This document shows positions 33,695 to 43,385 of a stretch of DNA of 64,000 nt, piece after piece (within the stretch, counting starts at the first letter, position 1; each line of letters begins with the position of its first letter). The notes under the pieces are model-generated. The model worked only from the letters and a program-made list of their open reading frames with translations, was not told where the DNA came from and searched no databases. The stretch covers positions 124,001 to 188,000 of the forward strand of contig JAOQAE010000005.1 of the NCBI GenBank assembly GCA_025963725.1, given 5' to 3'. Position numbers and translations under genes: made by a program. The stretch comes from Bacteroidota bacterium (lineage in GTDB: Bacteria > Bacteroidota > Bacteroidia > 2-12-FULL-35-15).

Positions 33695-36600
33695 TTATTC
33701 TATTTCAAAATCAATATCTATCTGCATAAAATCAATCCCGTTATTTCCGTAAGGGCCGCCATTTCCAACAATGAATGTATCGCCCACTTCAAACACGCCG
33801 ATGCCATAAGGGTTCGGATTAGGAGTTGGTCCGCCGCCGGTTCCCGATCCAGAGCCGGATCCGGAGCCACCGGTGGTTCCATGGCCACAGTCACAATCGC
33901 AGTCGCAGGATTTGCCCGTAGGTGCATATGGTGCCGCCACCAGGTTATCATCGCATTCACATTCGTCGGAATCCAGCACATTAATGGAGTGTGAAGCTGC
34001 TGATGTGATGATGGATGCTGAAGTGCTTGCAACCGCCTCATCAATATTCAGCAGGAGGTTTCCGCTGATGAGCTGGTTCATTTTAAAGCAGGTTACAAAA
34101 TCAACATAAGGCTGCTCTTCCACAAAATTGAGGATCATGGATTTATGGATCTTGCCGCCGAAGGATATATCAGAAACATTGTACGCCCATGGCGCAAGGA
34201 ATTTTTTAATGTCCTCTTCCAGCTTCTGTCCGTAAAAACCATTATCGTAGCCAGGAAGGAAGCGTACATTAAATTCAACGCTGACCTCTTCGTACAACGG
34301 GTTCTTAATATACAGCTCAACTGCCGGCGGATTAAGTGTTTTAATGAACTCTTCGATCTCGGTCAGCAGCACAAGACTGGTCTTCGGCTTCAGCGGATTA
34401 ACGGCATTCTTGTTTTTCAGGTCGGAGATCATCACCACGGAAACGTGTCCGGGAGCCATCTCCTTAATGTCGGTCACTGAAATGTACTTTGTATGATTGA
34501 GGCATTTTGCCTTGTAGATCGTAGGAAATTTTTCAAGGATCAGGTGCTCGTAATCCCAGATATTCACCGCGCGGTTCTTATGCCTTAAGCGTTCGCTGAC
34601 GCGTGTGTAAAATTCATTGCTCTGCTCTTTGATCTTGCCGCCGAAGGATGCATAAGGCTGTATCACTTTTTCGATGGCACCATCACTGTTCAGCAGCTCG
34701 GTGATCGTTTCGGCCGGCAGGCTCTGCAGCAGGTGGTTCGGGTCATTGCCTTTGTCAACGAACGCTGCGCTTACGGCCTGCGTACGAAGGTCGATCAGCT
34801 CACACACAGCGGATGAATTATCGACCGCGGAAGCTTTCAGCCAGTGCAGCCCCGGGGTAAGTACCGTATTGGTATTGGTCGCAAACTTTGAAATATCGAA
34901 TACGATGATACCTGAAGTAAGCAGCCCGTTGGTAGAATCCGACAGGATCTTCAAAGGCGGGAAAGGCTTCCATTCATTGTTCACCATATAGCTCCACTCC
35001 ACGGTCGCCCGGTGCAGATCAGGATCAGCGCTGCCTTCAGCCACTTTAAATAAAATGGAAAGGGTTTGCGACGGATGCAGATCCGAGATGCCGATGTAAA
35101 GCGAACCCTGGTCCTTATATACAGGAAGCAGGCTGATGTTCGGCTCTTCCACGTTAATGAAAGGATGATTTTCCGCAACACCGAAAGGCTCGATGTGGAA
35201 GAACTGGTCAATACGGTCGTTAAATACCCCTTCATCATTTACTGATGTATTGTTGACCAGTGGAATGTTCACCGTTGATTCATAATTCAAAGAAAGCTCG
35301 GAGATCACCGGCGTATAAGGCTCGTTGGGCAGCGGGTAATCATCTATTGTAGGACCAGGAGAACCAGGGGCTTTTGCAGCTTTCAGCGCCTGCAGGGCGA
35401 ATGAATTCTGAAAATCCTGGTGGCCGAAATCAACTACGGCAAGCTCCATGCGCAGGAAGCCGCGGAATGTACTATTATCAAGTTTCGTGAGCGGCGTTAA
35501 TGCCATCTGCGGATCCCTGCCGATGGAAGAGAGCGTGCCGCTATTAGCCGTGATGAGCCTTTTGTTGGAAAGCGGTGTTCTCAGCAGCAGGGATGAGCGT
35601 GCTGAAAACGTGTCTGCAGCAACGGCTGTTGACGCTTCCACTGCCTCCACCATAATGGAAGCGGTATCAAAGAGCCTCGCTCCATCGGATGCGGCCGGGA
35701 GCAATATTTTCCAGTCCTTTCCCTTGAGGATCGAAACCTCTGCCTTAAACAGGGGATTTTTCCTTTTCTGGTTCTCTGATTCAGGAATGTAATTGTGATA
35801 ATAATCTTCGAATCCCCTGTCATCAACCGGCAGGCCTTTCCAGGTAATATCAATATCCACCGAAGAGAGCGATTTGCTGAACAGCTCTGCGCTACCAATG
35901 TAAAAGCTGGAGCTTACTACGGGGCGGTTGCCAAAAGGCTGGAATGGTTTGGAGGCATCGAGCTTCGACTGGTCATTCTGCAGCACGAGGTTCTTCACCC
36001 CGATCACTTTCACTTTCAGTTGTGCATTGGTGAGCACCAGCGATTTCAGCTTGTTATATACATACGGTGAAGCGCTGTCGTCGGTATTCAATACTATTTT
36101 TGCAACCGGCCAGCTGGTGCTGAACGGGCTTTTTAACACTGCCTTATTATAATTCACCACGGCAGGCTGCGCCTGTGTAATGATCCTGGTGATCACGATG
36201 CTGTTCGTGCCTGAGATGTAGGGCTCATCCACGGCGGAATCGGGTGCTGGGACGATCCATTCCTTTTCGCCGCTGAAGAATACTTTAAAAGCTGTTTTCA
36301 GATCTGCATCGTCAACAATCGCCCTGATATTAGTGGTGTTGAACGTAAGCGTGATGGTAACCTTACGGCTGCCTTCGGCGAGCTGCAGCACCGGGGATGC
36401 GAATGCAAAGCCTACATCGGCCTGTGTCCTGTCGATCGCCGGGGAATTGAACGGTAGTGCAGGATCATTGAGCGAGCCGAATGTTTTCCATTTCTTTTCA
36501 TCGCCTTCCAGCTCCTTACCTATGCCATCGGCAGAATTCGCCATTGGAGAAGCGTACAGGCGCTGATCGTATTTCGTATTATAGAATAATGCTTTCAGCT

Positions 36601-37135
36601 CTGCTACCTGTGCGGTATTCACTACAATCTCGCGGGTGGTATCGTACACGAGGCTTTTGCCTGTTGCATCCTTTTTTGCATTGAGCGCAGTGCCCTGCGG
36701 TACCAGGTGTGAAACCACCTGCTGTGCAAGCTTGAAGATCACGTATACCTGGTCAGGCACGGCATCATGCTCTTCCAGGCGCAGCACATCGCGGTAATAG
36801 AAATCGAGGTGGCGCTGCGTGATCGTGTTGAGATCATCCTGCGCAATTCGGAACAGCTGGAGAAAGGCAATGAACAGCGCATAATGCGGCTGGGTGGTTT
36901 GCCCTGCCTCATCGATCACCATATCCTTGAAGAACGACTGCCAGTCGCCATTAATAGTATTGGTGGAATCGTAATAATTGATCTCCTTCCCGTAATTTAC
37001 GGCAAAGTCGATAAGATCCTGCATGCTGCGCTCATCCACGGAAACATAAGATGGCAGCAGGGCTTTGAGAAGTCGCTGCTGCTGGCTTGTGCCATCTCTT
37101 AAAAGAGGATTTTTTGTATTACAGTCTTTTATCAT
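33695..37135 (-). CDS. Baseplate J/gp47-like protein with Cys-rich tail
   Basis: An 1146-residue baseplate wedge protein (Afp11/Afp12-like). The early segment (YALFIAFLQLFRIAQDDLNT, HLDFYYRDVLRLEEH at about 95-125, DQVYVIFKLAQQVVSHLVPQ) and the C-terminal part with ERLRHKNRAVNIWDYEHLIL around residue 860 are typical of the Bacteroidota baseplate family. From about residue 1055 it has a Cys/Asp-rich patch (SDECECDDN, then SCDCDCDCGHG) followed by a Gly/Ser linker and a 40-residue end domain. It overlaps the gp25-like gene start by 4 bases. The patch is unusual and may bind metal. Confidence 0.85.
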   Translation of the reverse strand: MIKDCNTKNPLLRDGTSQQQRLLKALLPSYVSVDERSMQDLIDFAVNYGKEINYYDSTNTINGDWQSFFKDMVIDEAGQTTQPHYALFIAFLQLFRIAQDDLNTITQRHLDFYYRDVLRLEEHDAVPDQVYVIFKLAQQVVSHLVPQGTALNAKKDATGKSLVYDTTREIVVNTAQVAELKALFYNTKYDQRLYASPMANSADGIGKELEGDEKKWKTFGSLNDPALPFNSPAIDRTQADVGFAFASPVLQLAEGSRKVTITLTFNTTNIRAIVDDADLKTAFKVFFSGEKEWIVPAPDSAVDEPYISGTNSIVITRIITQAQPAVVNYNKAVLKSPFSTSWPVAKIVLNTDDSASPYVYNKLKSLVLTNAQLKVKVIGVKNLVLQNDQSKLDASKPFQPFGNRPVVSSSFYIGSAELFSKSLSSVDIDITWKGLPVDDRGFEDYYHNYIPESENQKRKNPLFKAEVSILKGKDWKILLPAASDGARLFDTASIMVEAVEASTAVAADTFSARSSLLLRTPLSNKRLITANSGTLSSIGRDPQMALTPLTKLDNSTFRGFLRMELAVVDFGHQDFQNSFALQALKAAKAPGSPGPTIDDYPLPNEPYTPVISELSLNYESTVNIPLVNNTSVNDEGVFNDRIDQFFHIEPFGVAENHPFINVEEPNISLLPVYKDQGSLYIGISDLHPSQTLSILFKVAEGSADPDLHRATVEWSYMVNNEWKPFPPLKILSDSTNGLLTSGIIVFDISKFATNTNTVLTPGLHWLKASAVDNSSAVCELIDLRTQAVSAAFVDKGNDPNHLLQSLPAETITELLNSDGAIEKVIQPYASFGGKIKEQSNEFYTRVSERLRHKNRAVNIWDYEHLILEKFPTIYKAKCLNHTKYISVTDIKEMAPGHVSVVMISDLKNKNAVNPLKPKTSLVLLTEIEEFIKTLNPPAVELYIKNPLYEEVSVEFNVRFLPGYDNGFYGQKLEEDIKKFLAPWAYNVSDISFGGKIHKSMILNFVEEQPYVDFVTCFKMNQLISGNLLLNIDEAVASTSASIITSAASHSINVLDSDECECDDNLVAAPYAPTGKSCDCDCDCGHGTTGGSGSGSGSGTGGGPTPNPNPYGIGVFEVGDTFIVGNGGPYGNNGIDFMQIDIDFEIE

Positions 37136-37563
37136 TGAGTAATGTCAGTGCCTTCATTAAAATAATATGGGAACACAATGTTGGAGCGGTTGTTCGTTCC
37201 GTTAATGGTATAATCGATGAGTATGTCGATCCTTCCGCTCAGCTCATTTGTTTCGTATGTAACATTATCGAGCGTGATCCGGGGCTCAAAATAAAGGATC
37301 GCATTCCTGATGAGCTGGGTGATGTATGTTGCGAATGTTGTATCGAGGGGCTCAAAGATGAGCTTGTCGAGATTGCTTCCGAACTCCGGCTGCATGATCC
37401 GCTCACCCACCGTGGTGGAAAGAATGATGATGAGGCTGCTCTTTATATCGATCTCCGCTTCAAACATGTCTACTGCATTTCCGCCCTTAACAAAGTTCGG
37501 GGGAAATGACCAGCCCCTGCCTAAAAAGGCTTTCGGGGATTTTAGAAAATCATCTGCTGCCAT
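37132..37563 (-). CDS. gp25-like baseplate wedge protein
   Basis: A 143-residue protein of the GPW/gp25 family (Afp9-like). It has the family signature TTVGERIMQPEFGSNLDKLI with the E-R pair and the FEPLD turn, followed by ITLDNVTYETNELSGRIDIL. It links the baseplate to the first sheath ring in contractile systems. The size is normal. It is 4 bases after the PAAR gene stop and overlaps the J-like gene by 4 bases, giving the standard PAAR-gp25-J order. Confidence 0.93.
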   Translation of the reverse strand: MAADDFLKSPKAFLGRGWSFPPNFVKGGNAVDMFEAEIDIKSSLIIILSTTVGERIMQPEFGSNLDKLIFEPLDTTFATYITQLIRNAILYFEPRITLDNVTYETNELSGRIDILIDYTINGTNNRSNIVFPYYFNEGTDITQ

Positions 37564-37567
37564 AGCT

Positions 37568-37846
37568 TTATCCTAATAATACTGTTGGTTCACCTACTGC
37601 TGCGGACGCTCCGCAGGCACATACATCGCCTGCACGCAAGGCAGGCTTTCCACCGATCAGCACTGTAGCGCTTCCTATTGTGAAAGGGCTGCTTGTTAAA
37701 TGCCCGGTGTTCGGTGGGATCGGACATACATGGCTGTCGCCCATCAATGCTGCGGGTTTACCGCCGATGAGCACCGTTGGCGATCCCGGACCTATTACCG
37801 TTCCGCCATGATTTGTAGTATCTCCCACTCTTGCTGCTCCGGGCAT
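37568..37846 (-). CDS. PAAR-domain spike tip
   Basis: A 92-residue PAAR protein (Afp10-like) that caps the spike. It has paired repeats PTVLIGGKPAALMGD and ATVLIGGKPALRAGD and the zinc-binding candidates H13 (TTNHGG), H34 and C36 (DSHVC), H44, C77 and C79 (VCACG). It starts MPGAARVGDTTNHGG, as is usual. It has no C-terminal toxin extension. It lies between the VgrG-like and gp25-like genes. Confidence 0.95.
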   Translation of the reverse strand: MPGAARVGDTTNHGGTVIGPGSPTVLIGGKPAALMGDSHVCPIPPNTGHLTSSPFTIGSATVLIGGKPALRAGDVCACGASAAVGEPTVLLG

Positions 37847-37853
37847 GTTCTGC

Positions 37854-39614
37854 TTAATTTATCTGTACAACCGATCCTTTGATCACTGCATTTGCGCTGG
37901 ATGAAAGCTCCACTCCGCCTGTTCCCTCCGCTTTCAGTTTTGCATCCGCGCTTGTTGTTATGTTAACGCCTTCAATGGTTATATCGCCTGTTGCCTTTAT
38001 TTTCAGATCTTTTCCGCTGGTGATGGCAATGCCGTCCTTGGTCATCTCTATCTTATTGTTGTTTGAATCTGTGAGCGTGATCACGGCATCATCCTTATCG
38101 GCAATGAATACTTTATTGCCGCCAGGGGTTTGGATCGTCACCGTCTGCTTCTCATCATCAAACACGAACTTCATCTCGGTTTTGGTATAAATGCCTTTGA
38201 TGTAATTTTTCTCGGTAGGCTCTATCGGCGGCTTTCCATTGTCATTTTTGCTGTAAAGCATTCCGAGGATTACCGGCTCGCGCGGATCATCGTTCATAAA
38301 CCCGAGGATCACTTCATCACCCACTTCAGGAAAAAAGAAAGAGCCTCGCTTTTTGCCTGCATCCATGGTTGCAAGTCGTGCCCAAACTCCTTCGGAGCCT
38401 TCCTTTACCATCGGGAGATTTACTTTCACGCGGTAATCGTTCTGCGGATCTTCGGTGATCTTTTTAACGATCCCGATCTGCAGTCCGTACACGGAAGGCA
38501 GAAGCCCTGATGCAGGCAGTTCCACAATGTCATTATATTTTTTGCTGAACCAATCCTGCGAATAGCCGAACTGTATATCAGTGGTAAAGGACGTATCGCC
38601 GGAGATCTGGTGGGTTACCGATGCAACGAATGCGGCACCATTGAAGCGCTCGGAGAACTGATCGATGCCGACCATATCGCCCGGCTTTATATCTGTATAG
38701 CCATCGATCTTTGCACGGCCTTTGATCTTTGCCATGCGGCTTCTGAGCAGCTTGGCGCTTGCCCATGCTTCGAGCTCCACATCCTGTACCTGGCCGGAAT
38801 GCTGCAGCGCAAGGTCCGCAAGTCCCACGACCTTCGACAGGTCATCCCCGGAAGGATCGCCTTCCTCTTTTCCAAGCTTAGGCTCTGCACCTTTTTTCTT
38901 TATGATCTTGCGTGTTGCATCGTCCCAGGAACTTGCTTCCACGCTTTTATATTCATCCCGCGCATCCATCTCTGCTTCAAATTCATATACATTCACACCA
39001 AATACAACAGTTAGCTTAGGTGTTGCTGAAAGTAAGGGTGCGTTCACGTTCACTTTTCCATCCTCCACAAACACCAATTGGCCATTTACATCGGCCCTCG
39101 ACATTATAAAGTCCCAGTCTGTGCAGAAATACTGCACCATCTCTTCGTGCGTAACTTTGGTTGCTTCTACTGTGCCTTTGAATCCGGCCAGCAGTTCTTC
39201 AATGATTGCACTGTCCAATTTCTTCTCAAAAAATTTATTTTTTCTTCCCACTGTCAGCTTCATCGCTTCATCCCTCAGCTCAACGGTCAGGAACATATTC
39301 GTACCCTGCATCTGGATCGAATGCTTAACGATCACACCTTCGAACACCGTTTTTTCGAGTGAGTCGTAGCCCATTTTAATAACCACCTTCACTCCCGGGA
39401 GGAATACACTGGAGCTGCTGGCGGGAAAGTCCTGCTTCGCCACATCGCCATCGATGATCACCAGCTGCGCAAACGGGATCTTATTCACCGTTTTGTTCAC
39501 CATAACAGCGGAAACCTCGTACTTGTCGTCCAGCGGCGCACCTCCAACGAGCACACGAAAGGTGGACACGCTGTTACCGGCTTCTTTGGGTATTAAGGTG
39601 GTTAGAAAACTCAT
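37854..39614 (-). CDS. VgrG/gp5-like spike protein (Afp8-like)
   Basis: A 586-residue central spike. Residues 1-340 are the gp27/phage late-control-D-like part (EVSAVMVNKTVNKIPFAQLV). Residues about 370-460 are the gp5 OB-fold (YRVKVNLPMVKEGSEGVWAR, GSFFFPEVGDEVILGF). Beyond that is a beta-helical needle with repeated short strands (GDITIEGVNITTSADAKLK). There is no effector extension. It would trimerise, join the tube end and carry the PAAR tip. It sits 2 bases after the LysM adaptor gene. Confidence 0.93.
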   Translation of the reverse strand: MSFLTTLIPKEAGNSVSTFRVLVGGAPLDDKYEVSAVMVNKTVNKIPFAQLVIIDGDVAKQDFPASSSSVFLPGVKVVIKMGYDSLEKTVFEGVIVKHSIQMQGTNMFLTVELRDEAMKLTVGRKNKFFEKKLDSAIIEELLAGFKGTVEATKVTHEEMVQYFCTDWDFIMSRADVNGQLVFVEDGKVNVNAPLLSATPKLTVVFGVNVYEFEAEMDARDEYKSVEASSWDDATRKIIKKKGAEPKLGKEEGDPSGDDLSKVVGLADLALQHSGQVQDVELEAWASAKLLRSRMAKIKGRAKIDGYTDIKPGDMVGIDQFSERFNGAAFVASVTHQISGDTSFTTDIQFGYSQDWFSKKYNDIVELPASGLLPSVYGLQIGIVKKITEDPQNDYRVKVNLPMVKEGSEGVWARLATMDAGKKRGSFFFPEVGDEVILGFMNDDPREPVILGMLYSKNDNGKPPIEPTEKNYIKGIYTKTEMKFVFDDEKQTVTIQTPGGNKVFIADKDDAVITLTDSNNNKIEMTKDGIAITSGKDLKIKATGDITIEGVNITTSADAKLKAEGTGGVELSSSANAVIKGSVVQIN

Positions 39615-39616
39615 CT

Positions 39617-40333
39617 TTATGCGAGGTTATTAAGAGGTGGAAACAACAATTCCATTCCCTGTTTTAATTTTCTGTAATTCTTCAATCCGTTCACTTCCGC
39701 CACTTTTACATACAGGGACGAGTCGCCGTATTCCTTAAAGCACATTAGCGGCAGCGTATCTCCTTCTTTCACAACAATCGCCTTTGAAAGATCGGGGGAA
39801 AGGAGTTTCAGCCATTTTGTAAGAAGGCTGGTATTTACCTGTTCTCCTATCGAGATGTTCATTTTTGCCCTTAAGGGAGTGCCATCTGCGGCAAACATGG
39901 TATAATTCACCTTCGCCGATTTTAATACGCCGGTCATAATGAAAGTTCCCCATGCTACCAGGATGTAATTCGGCTGATGCTTTGCGCCAACTATTGTATA
40001 CGCAAGCGTTAAAAAAGTTTCGATCTGCTTGTCCACGCTGGTAAAGCCGGCATTCACAGCAATGGTATTGGCAATGCCGCCCGCAGTGCTTGGCGAAGCG
40101 CCCGTTCCGTCAAATAACAGCTCAAGGTCGAGCGTACGGGGCTTCATGCTTACAAATCTCTTACTGAAATTCGATGCCCCAGCCTTTGTCTTTACATCAT
40201 GAAGCACTTCATGGTTGATGGAGAAAGTAGTCGGGTTGTACATTGGCGTATACGGAACCCCGATACCCGGAAGCTTCGCGCTCGGATAAAAGACGAAGAT
40301 CATCTTACCTAATTTTCCCTGTGCAAATGCCAT
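39617..40333 (-). CDS. LysM-containing tube-baseplate adaptor (Afp7-like)
   Basis: A 238-residue protein with an N-terminal tail-adaptor domain (GKMIFVFYPSAKLPGIGVPY, TFSINHEVLHDVKTKAG) and a C-terminal LysM module at about 185-235 (VVKEGDTLPLMCFKEYGDSS, VNGLKNYRKLKQGMELLFPP). In Afp/PVC-type systems this class connects the tube to the spike, and the LysM is structural rather than for cell-wall binding. It starts one base before the DUF5908 stop on the same strand. Confidence 0.88.
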   Translation of the reverse strand: MAFAQGKLGKMIFVFYPSAKLPGIGVPYTPMYNPTTFSINHEVLHDVKTKAGASNFSKRFVSMKPRTLDLELLFDGTGASPSTAGGIANTIAVNAGFTSVDKQIETFLTLAYTIVGAKHQPNYILVAWGTFIMTGVLKSAKVNYTMFAADGTPLRAKMNISIGEQVNTSLLTKWLKLLSPDLSKAIVVKEGDTLPLMCFKEYGDSSLYVKVAEVNGLKNYRKLKQGMELLFPPLNNLA

Positions 40334-40334
40334 A

Positions 40335-40505
40335 TTAACGCTCTTTTTCCTGTTTTAACATATTTGAAAACATCGCTATCGAATCCTGCGCAGTTTGTGC
40401 TCCCTTCGCAGCTTCTATCTCAGAGGGATCAGTGACCTCGTCTTCATCGATGCCCTGGTTCCCTACAAAAGCGCGGATCAGCAATTCTTTTATTTCTATT
40501 GGCAT
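40335..40505 (-). CDS. DUF5908-type small eCIS protein
   Basis: A 56-residue protein beginning MPIEIKELLIRAFVG and ending MLKQEKER. The MPIEIKEL start is typical of the DUF5908 family, which occurs in Bacteroidota contractile systems between the tube and LysM genes, exactly the position here. The spacing is one base to the LysM gene and 4 bases from the tube-like gene. The function is not established; its size and charge fit a small assembly or chaperone factor. Confidence 0.85.
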   Translation of the reverse strand: MPIEIKELLIRAFVGNQGIDEDEVTDPSEIEAAKGAQTAQDSIAMFSNMLKQEKER

Positions 40506-40509
40506 GGCT

Positions 40510-40971
40510 TTAAAATAATCCTGTTATATCCTTCCGTTCAAAATACTGGTAGGAAAGCTCAATTGTTTCGATCACGATAGCGCCTTTCTCGGCATCAAAG
40601 CCATCCACATTCCATTTGGTGGGCCATGCATTGTGAAAGACCCATACCTGGAGCGGCGCATGTGCAGCATTGAGGAGTGTGACCGTAACCATCTGCGGTG
40701 CAAACTTAAACTCCTCTATTGCCGCTTTGAACCATGCGATGAGGCCGGAGCCCACCAGCATTCCCCTTTTAAGCACGAGGTTCTCGTAGCTGGCCCTTAC
40801 CGGAAGACGGTGCGTGAAGCGATTCTCGCCGCCTTCCGGGTGTGTTTCAGAATTTGGGATAGATGCATTGATCCCTGAAACGCTTTGAAAGCGTATATCG
40901 GGGCTGCTTGCGGAAAATGTCCCGAAGTCGACACGGAAATGAAATCCGAGCGGTGGATAATAAGTGGCCAT
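40510..40971 (-). CDS. Tube protein, second type (Afp5-like)
   Basis: A 153-residue phage T4 gp19-family tube protein. It has the family start YYPPLGFHFRVDFG, the turn VSGINASIPNSE, the core RFTHRLPVRASYENLVLKRG, and VWVFHNAWPTKWNVDGFDA, which marks the conserved C-terminal half. It ends in YFERKDITGLF. It is longer than the main tube protein at 40992 and likely forms the tube layer next to the baseplate. Confidence 0.92.
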   Translation of the reverse strand: MATYYPPLGFHFRVDFGTFSASSPDIRFQSVSGINASIPNSETHPEGGENRFTHRLPVRASYENLVLKRGMLVGSGLIAWFKAAIEEFKFAPQMVTVTLLNAAHAPLQVWVFHNAWPTKWNVDGFDAEKGAIVIETIELSYQYFERKDITGLF

Positions 40972-40991
40972 AATTTATCCTGTTTTAAGTA

Positions 40992-41426
40992 TTAAGGAGC
41001 TGCGAATGTGATTCCTTCGTGCACAAGTGTGATCGACTCGATCGCCACCTCGTTGCCTGTGGATTTCAGTGAAGGGCCTTCCACTTTCGATGGCCATGCA
41101 TTTGAAATTTTCCAAACCATTACCGGCTCGTGGTTCTCGTTCAGCAGGCTGATGGTGATATCGCGCCTTTCGATCTTGTTCAGCTGAACTGTGTTAAGCC
41201 ACTGGAAGAACTCGTTATCTTTTGAAAATGTTCCTCTTTTCAGTGAAATGTCACCGAACTTCGGCATTCCCGGCTGCTTGGTCACATTGTAATTCAGTGA
41301 GCTGCCTTCACGGTATTCAACCGGCTGAAGCTCGGTAGTAAGGCCGGATACCTCTGTAAAACCGATTCGTGTTCCACCCCATTCTACCTGAAAATGGAAT
41401 ACTAAATTTGGATACGTTGTTGCCAT
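40992..41426 (-). CDS. Inner tube protein (Afp1-like)
   Basis: A 144-residue gp19-family protein that stacks as rings to form the rigid tube. Motifs: YPNLVFHFQVEWGGTRIGFT, EVSGLTTELQPVEYREGSS, FGDISLKRGTFSKDNEFFQW, and WKISNAWPSKVEGPSLKSTG. It lies directly after the sheath genes with an AT-rich 59-base gap, and likely has its own high expression, as tube and sheath are the most abundant parts. Confidence 0.95.
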   Translation of the reverse strand: MATTYPNLVFHFQVEWGGTRIGFTEVSGLTTELQPVEYREGSSLNYNVTKQPGMPKFGDISLKRGTFSKDNEFFQWLNTVQLNKIERRDITISLLNENHEPVMVWKISNAWPSKVEGPSLKSTGNEVAIESITLVHEGITFAAP

Positions 41427-41485
41427 ATTCTATTGTTTTTTTATTTGTTTTTTATTTATTAATTAATTAATTCTTCAATTGGTTC

Positions 41486-43330
41486 TTAGGATTCCTGGAG
41501 CTTGTGCTCGAACTGGAGGATGATAAATTCAGCAGGGCGGACAGCAGCCATACCTACTTCAACGATCAGTCGTCCTTCGAGGATGTCCTGCGCGGTCATT
41601 GTCTGGCCCAGGCCAACATTCACAAAGAATGCATCTTTTGTAGTGGCACCTGCAAGAGCGCCTTCACGCCATAAGCTGGTAAGGAACGATTCGATCATGC
41701 CTTTCACGCGCTGCCATGTATTAGCGGTATTCGGCTCGAACACTACGAACATAGTAGCTTCCTGTACCGACTCTTCCACATAGTTGAACAGCCTGCGCAC
41801 GTTGATGTAACGCCACTCGTTGTCGTTGCCGGCAAGGGTGCGTGCACCCCATACCAATGTACCGCGGCCTGTGAAGGAACGGATCACGTTGATGGATTTT
41901 CCGCTGGTTGCATCGATGTTCAGGTCATCCTGCTCAGAGTTTGTAACATTGATGGATGGGCCGGTGATAGAACGAACACCAACATTTGCAGGAGCTTTCC
42001 AAACACCTCTTTCGTTGTCAACGCGGGCGTAAATTCCTGCCATTGCACCGGATGGGTTGAGTTGTAAAGAATATGCTGAAATTTGAGAACTGATTGAATT
42101 GTATACAGCAGGGTTAACATTTTTCAGATTAGCAAGGCTTCCTATCACATAATCATTCAATGCTGGTGTCGTGTTTAAGATATTATAGGCTACGGAACGT
42201 ATTGATGCCAGATCTGATACTAACTGATTGTAAGAAGCGATCATTGCATCCGCCTGTGCTCTTGTCGGAGATGTTGCTGTTGCATATGTATTGTTATCCG
42301 CGAAGAAGTTTCCGGAAGTCACATATGTTTTGGCAGCAGTAAGTGCGGTCGTTATTGCCGTAACAATCTGAACCACCGGCTGAGGCGTAGGGGGTGGCGG
42401 CGCTGGTAATGTAGGATTCATTGCGTCAAAAGCCGCCGTTATTGCTGTTGTGATCAATGATGAGTTTGCAGAAATAAAATCCTTCTGTAAATTTACTACT
42501 TGCATTTTTGCAACAGAAAATCCCTGCTGAGTCAGTTGTATTGCATTTTCTATTGCATTTAAAAGCGCAATAGTTGGTGCTGAGTCGGAATAGTCATCGC
42601 CATTAACTTTCTGGGAATTAATGTGAACAAGATTCTCGTTAATTCCAAATCCCAATGTTGTATTCAGAAAAGGATAGTACGATGCTCCATATTTTAAATT
42701 ATCAGGCCCAATGCCGGCATTACGAAAATCAGTTGCATCCTGAAAAACAGTATTGTTCGTTTTATGAACAACATCCATTATTGTAAAACGATCTTTAAGT
42801 TTCTGACATTGTGCTAATGCAGCATCATACACTTCTTTTCTTTCACCGGGAGCAGTCAGGGAAACCGCATCAGGAAAGAGCAATAACGTAGGTTCATCCT
42901 CTTTGGCTATTGCTGTAAGCCCCGCCAATAAACTTGCTTTTGATACAGAAGCAGAGTCATAAAGTCCGACTGGCACAACATAGCAAGGACCACCGCCATT
43001 AGAGTAATACATTTGTACGTTGTAATACATCGTAAAAACAGATTCTGCGCTTTTTGAAACAGTTATCGAGCGCTGAGTTGGACTTACATTCTTATTATCA
43101 TTGATGTCAATTGAAAACATCTGTCCATTGGCTTTTCCGAATATACTTTGATATTCAAGCAAAGAAGTAATTCGCACGGGCGTATTGAATGGAATGCCGA
43201 CTCCATTGTTTTCCGCTTTTTCCACATAGCCGATGAAAGCAGGCACAGCGGTAGCGACCCCTGCAATGGATGCGGGAAACTTGGGAATTTCTTCGATGTA
43301 AACTCCCGGGGTTTTTGGGTTAACTGCCAT
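41486..43330 (-). CDS. Contractile sheath protein, copy 2
   Basis: A 614-residue sheath subunit. Its start (KTPGVYIEEIPKFPASIAGV) and end (DILEGRLIVEVGMAAVRPAE through IILQFEHKLQES) are the conserved sheath domains that bind neighbouring subunits. The middle (residues about 200-400) is variable and helical with a Pro-rich loop (NPTLPAPPPPTPQPVV), projecting from the particle surface. It shares near-identical C-terminal 150 residues with the sheath at 43386. It has AT-rich gaps on both sides. Confidence 0.95.
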   Translation of the reverse strand: MAVNPKTPGVYIEEIPKFPASIAGVATAVPAFIGYVEKAENNGVGIPFNTPVRITSLLEYQSIFGKANGQMFSIDINDNKNVSPTQRSITVSKSAESVFTMYYNVQMYYSNGGGPCYVVPVGLYDSASVSKASLLAGLTAIAKEDEPTLLLFPDAVSLTAPGERKEVYDAALAQCQKLKDRFTIMDVVHKTNNTVFQDATDFRNAGIGPDNLKYGASYYPFLNTTLGFGINENLVHINSQKVNGDDYSDSAPTIALLNAIENAIQLTQQGFSVAKMQVVNLQKDFISANSSLITTAITAAFDAMNPTLPAPPPPTPQPVVQIVTAITTALTAAKTYVTSGNFFADNNTYATATSPTRAQADAMIASYNQLVSDLASIRSVAYNILNTTPALNDYVIGSLANLKNVNPAVYNSISSQISAYSLQLNPSGAMAGIYARVDNERGVWKAPANVGVRSITGPSINVTNSEQDDLNIDATSGKSINVIRSFTGRGTLVWGARTLAGNDNEWRYINVRRLFNYVEESVQEATMFVVFEPNTANTWQRVKGMIESFLTSLWREGALAGATTKDAFFVNVGLGQTMTAQDILEGRLIVEVGMAAVRPAEFIILQFEHKLQES

Positions 43331-43385
43331 AATTATTTGGATTTAAAATGTTAATATTTAAGATTGAATTGTCTGATATTTTAGT

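Noticed and set aside
34981-36000. Several 80-110-residue frames opposite or within the J-like baseplate gene
   Set aside because: These are composition shadows of the real gene with no independent start context or recognisable product.
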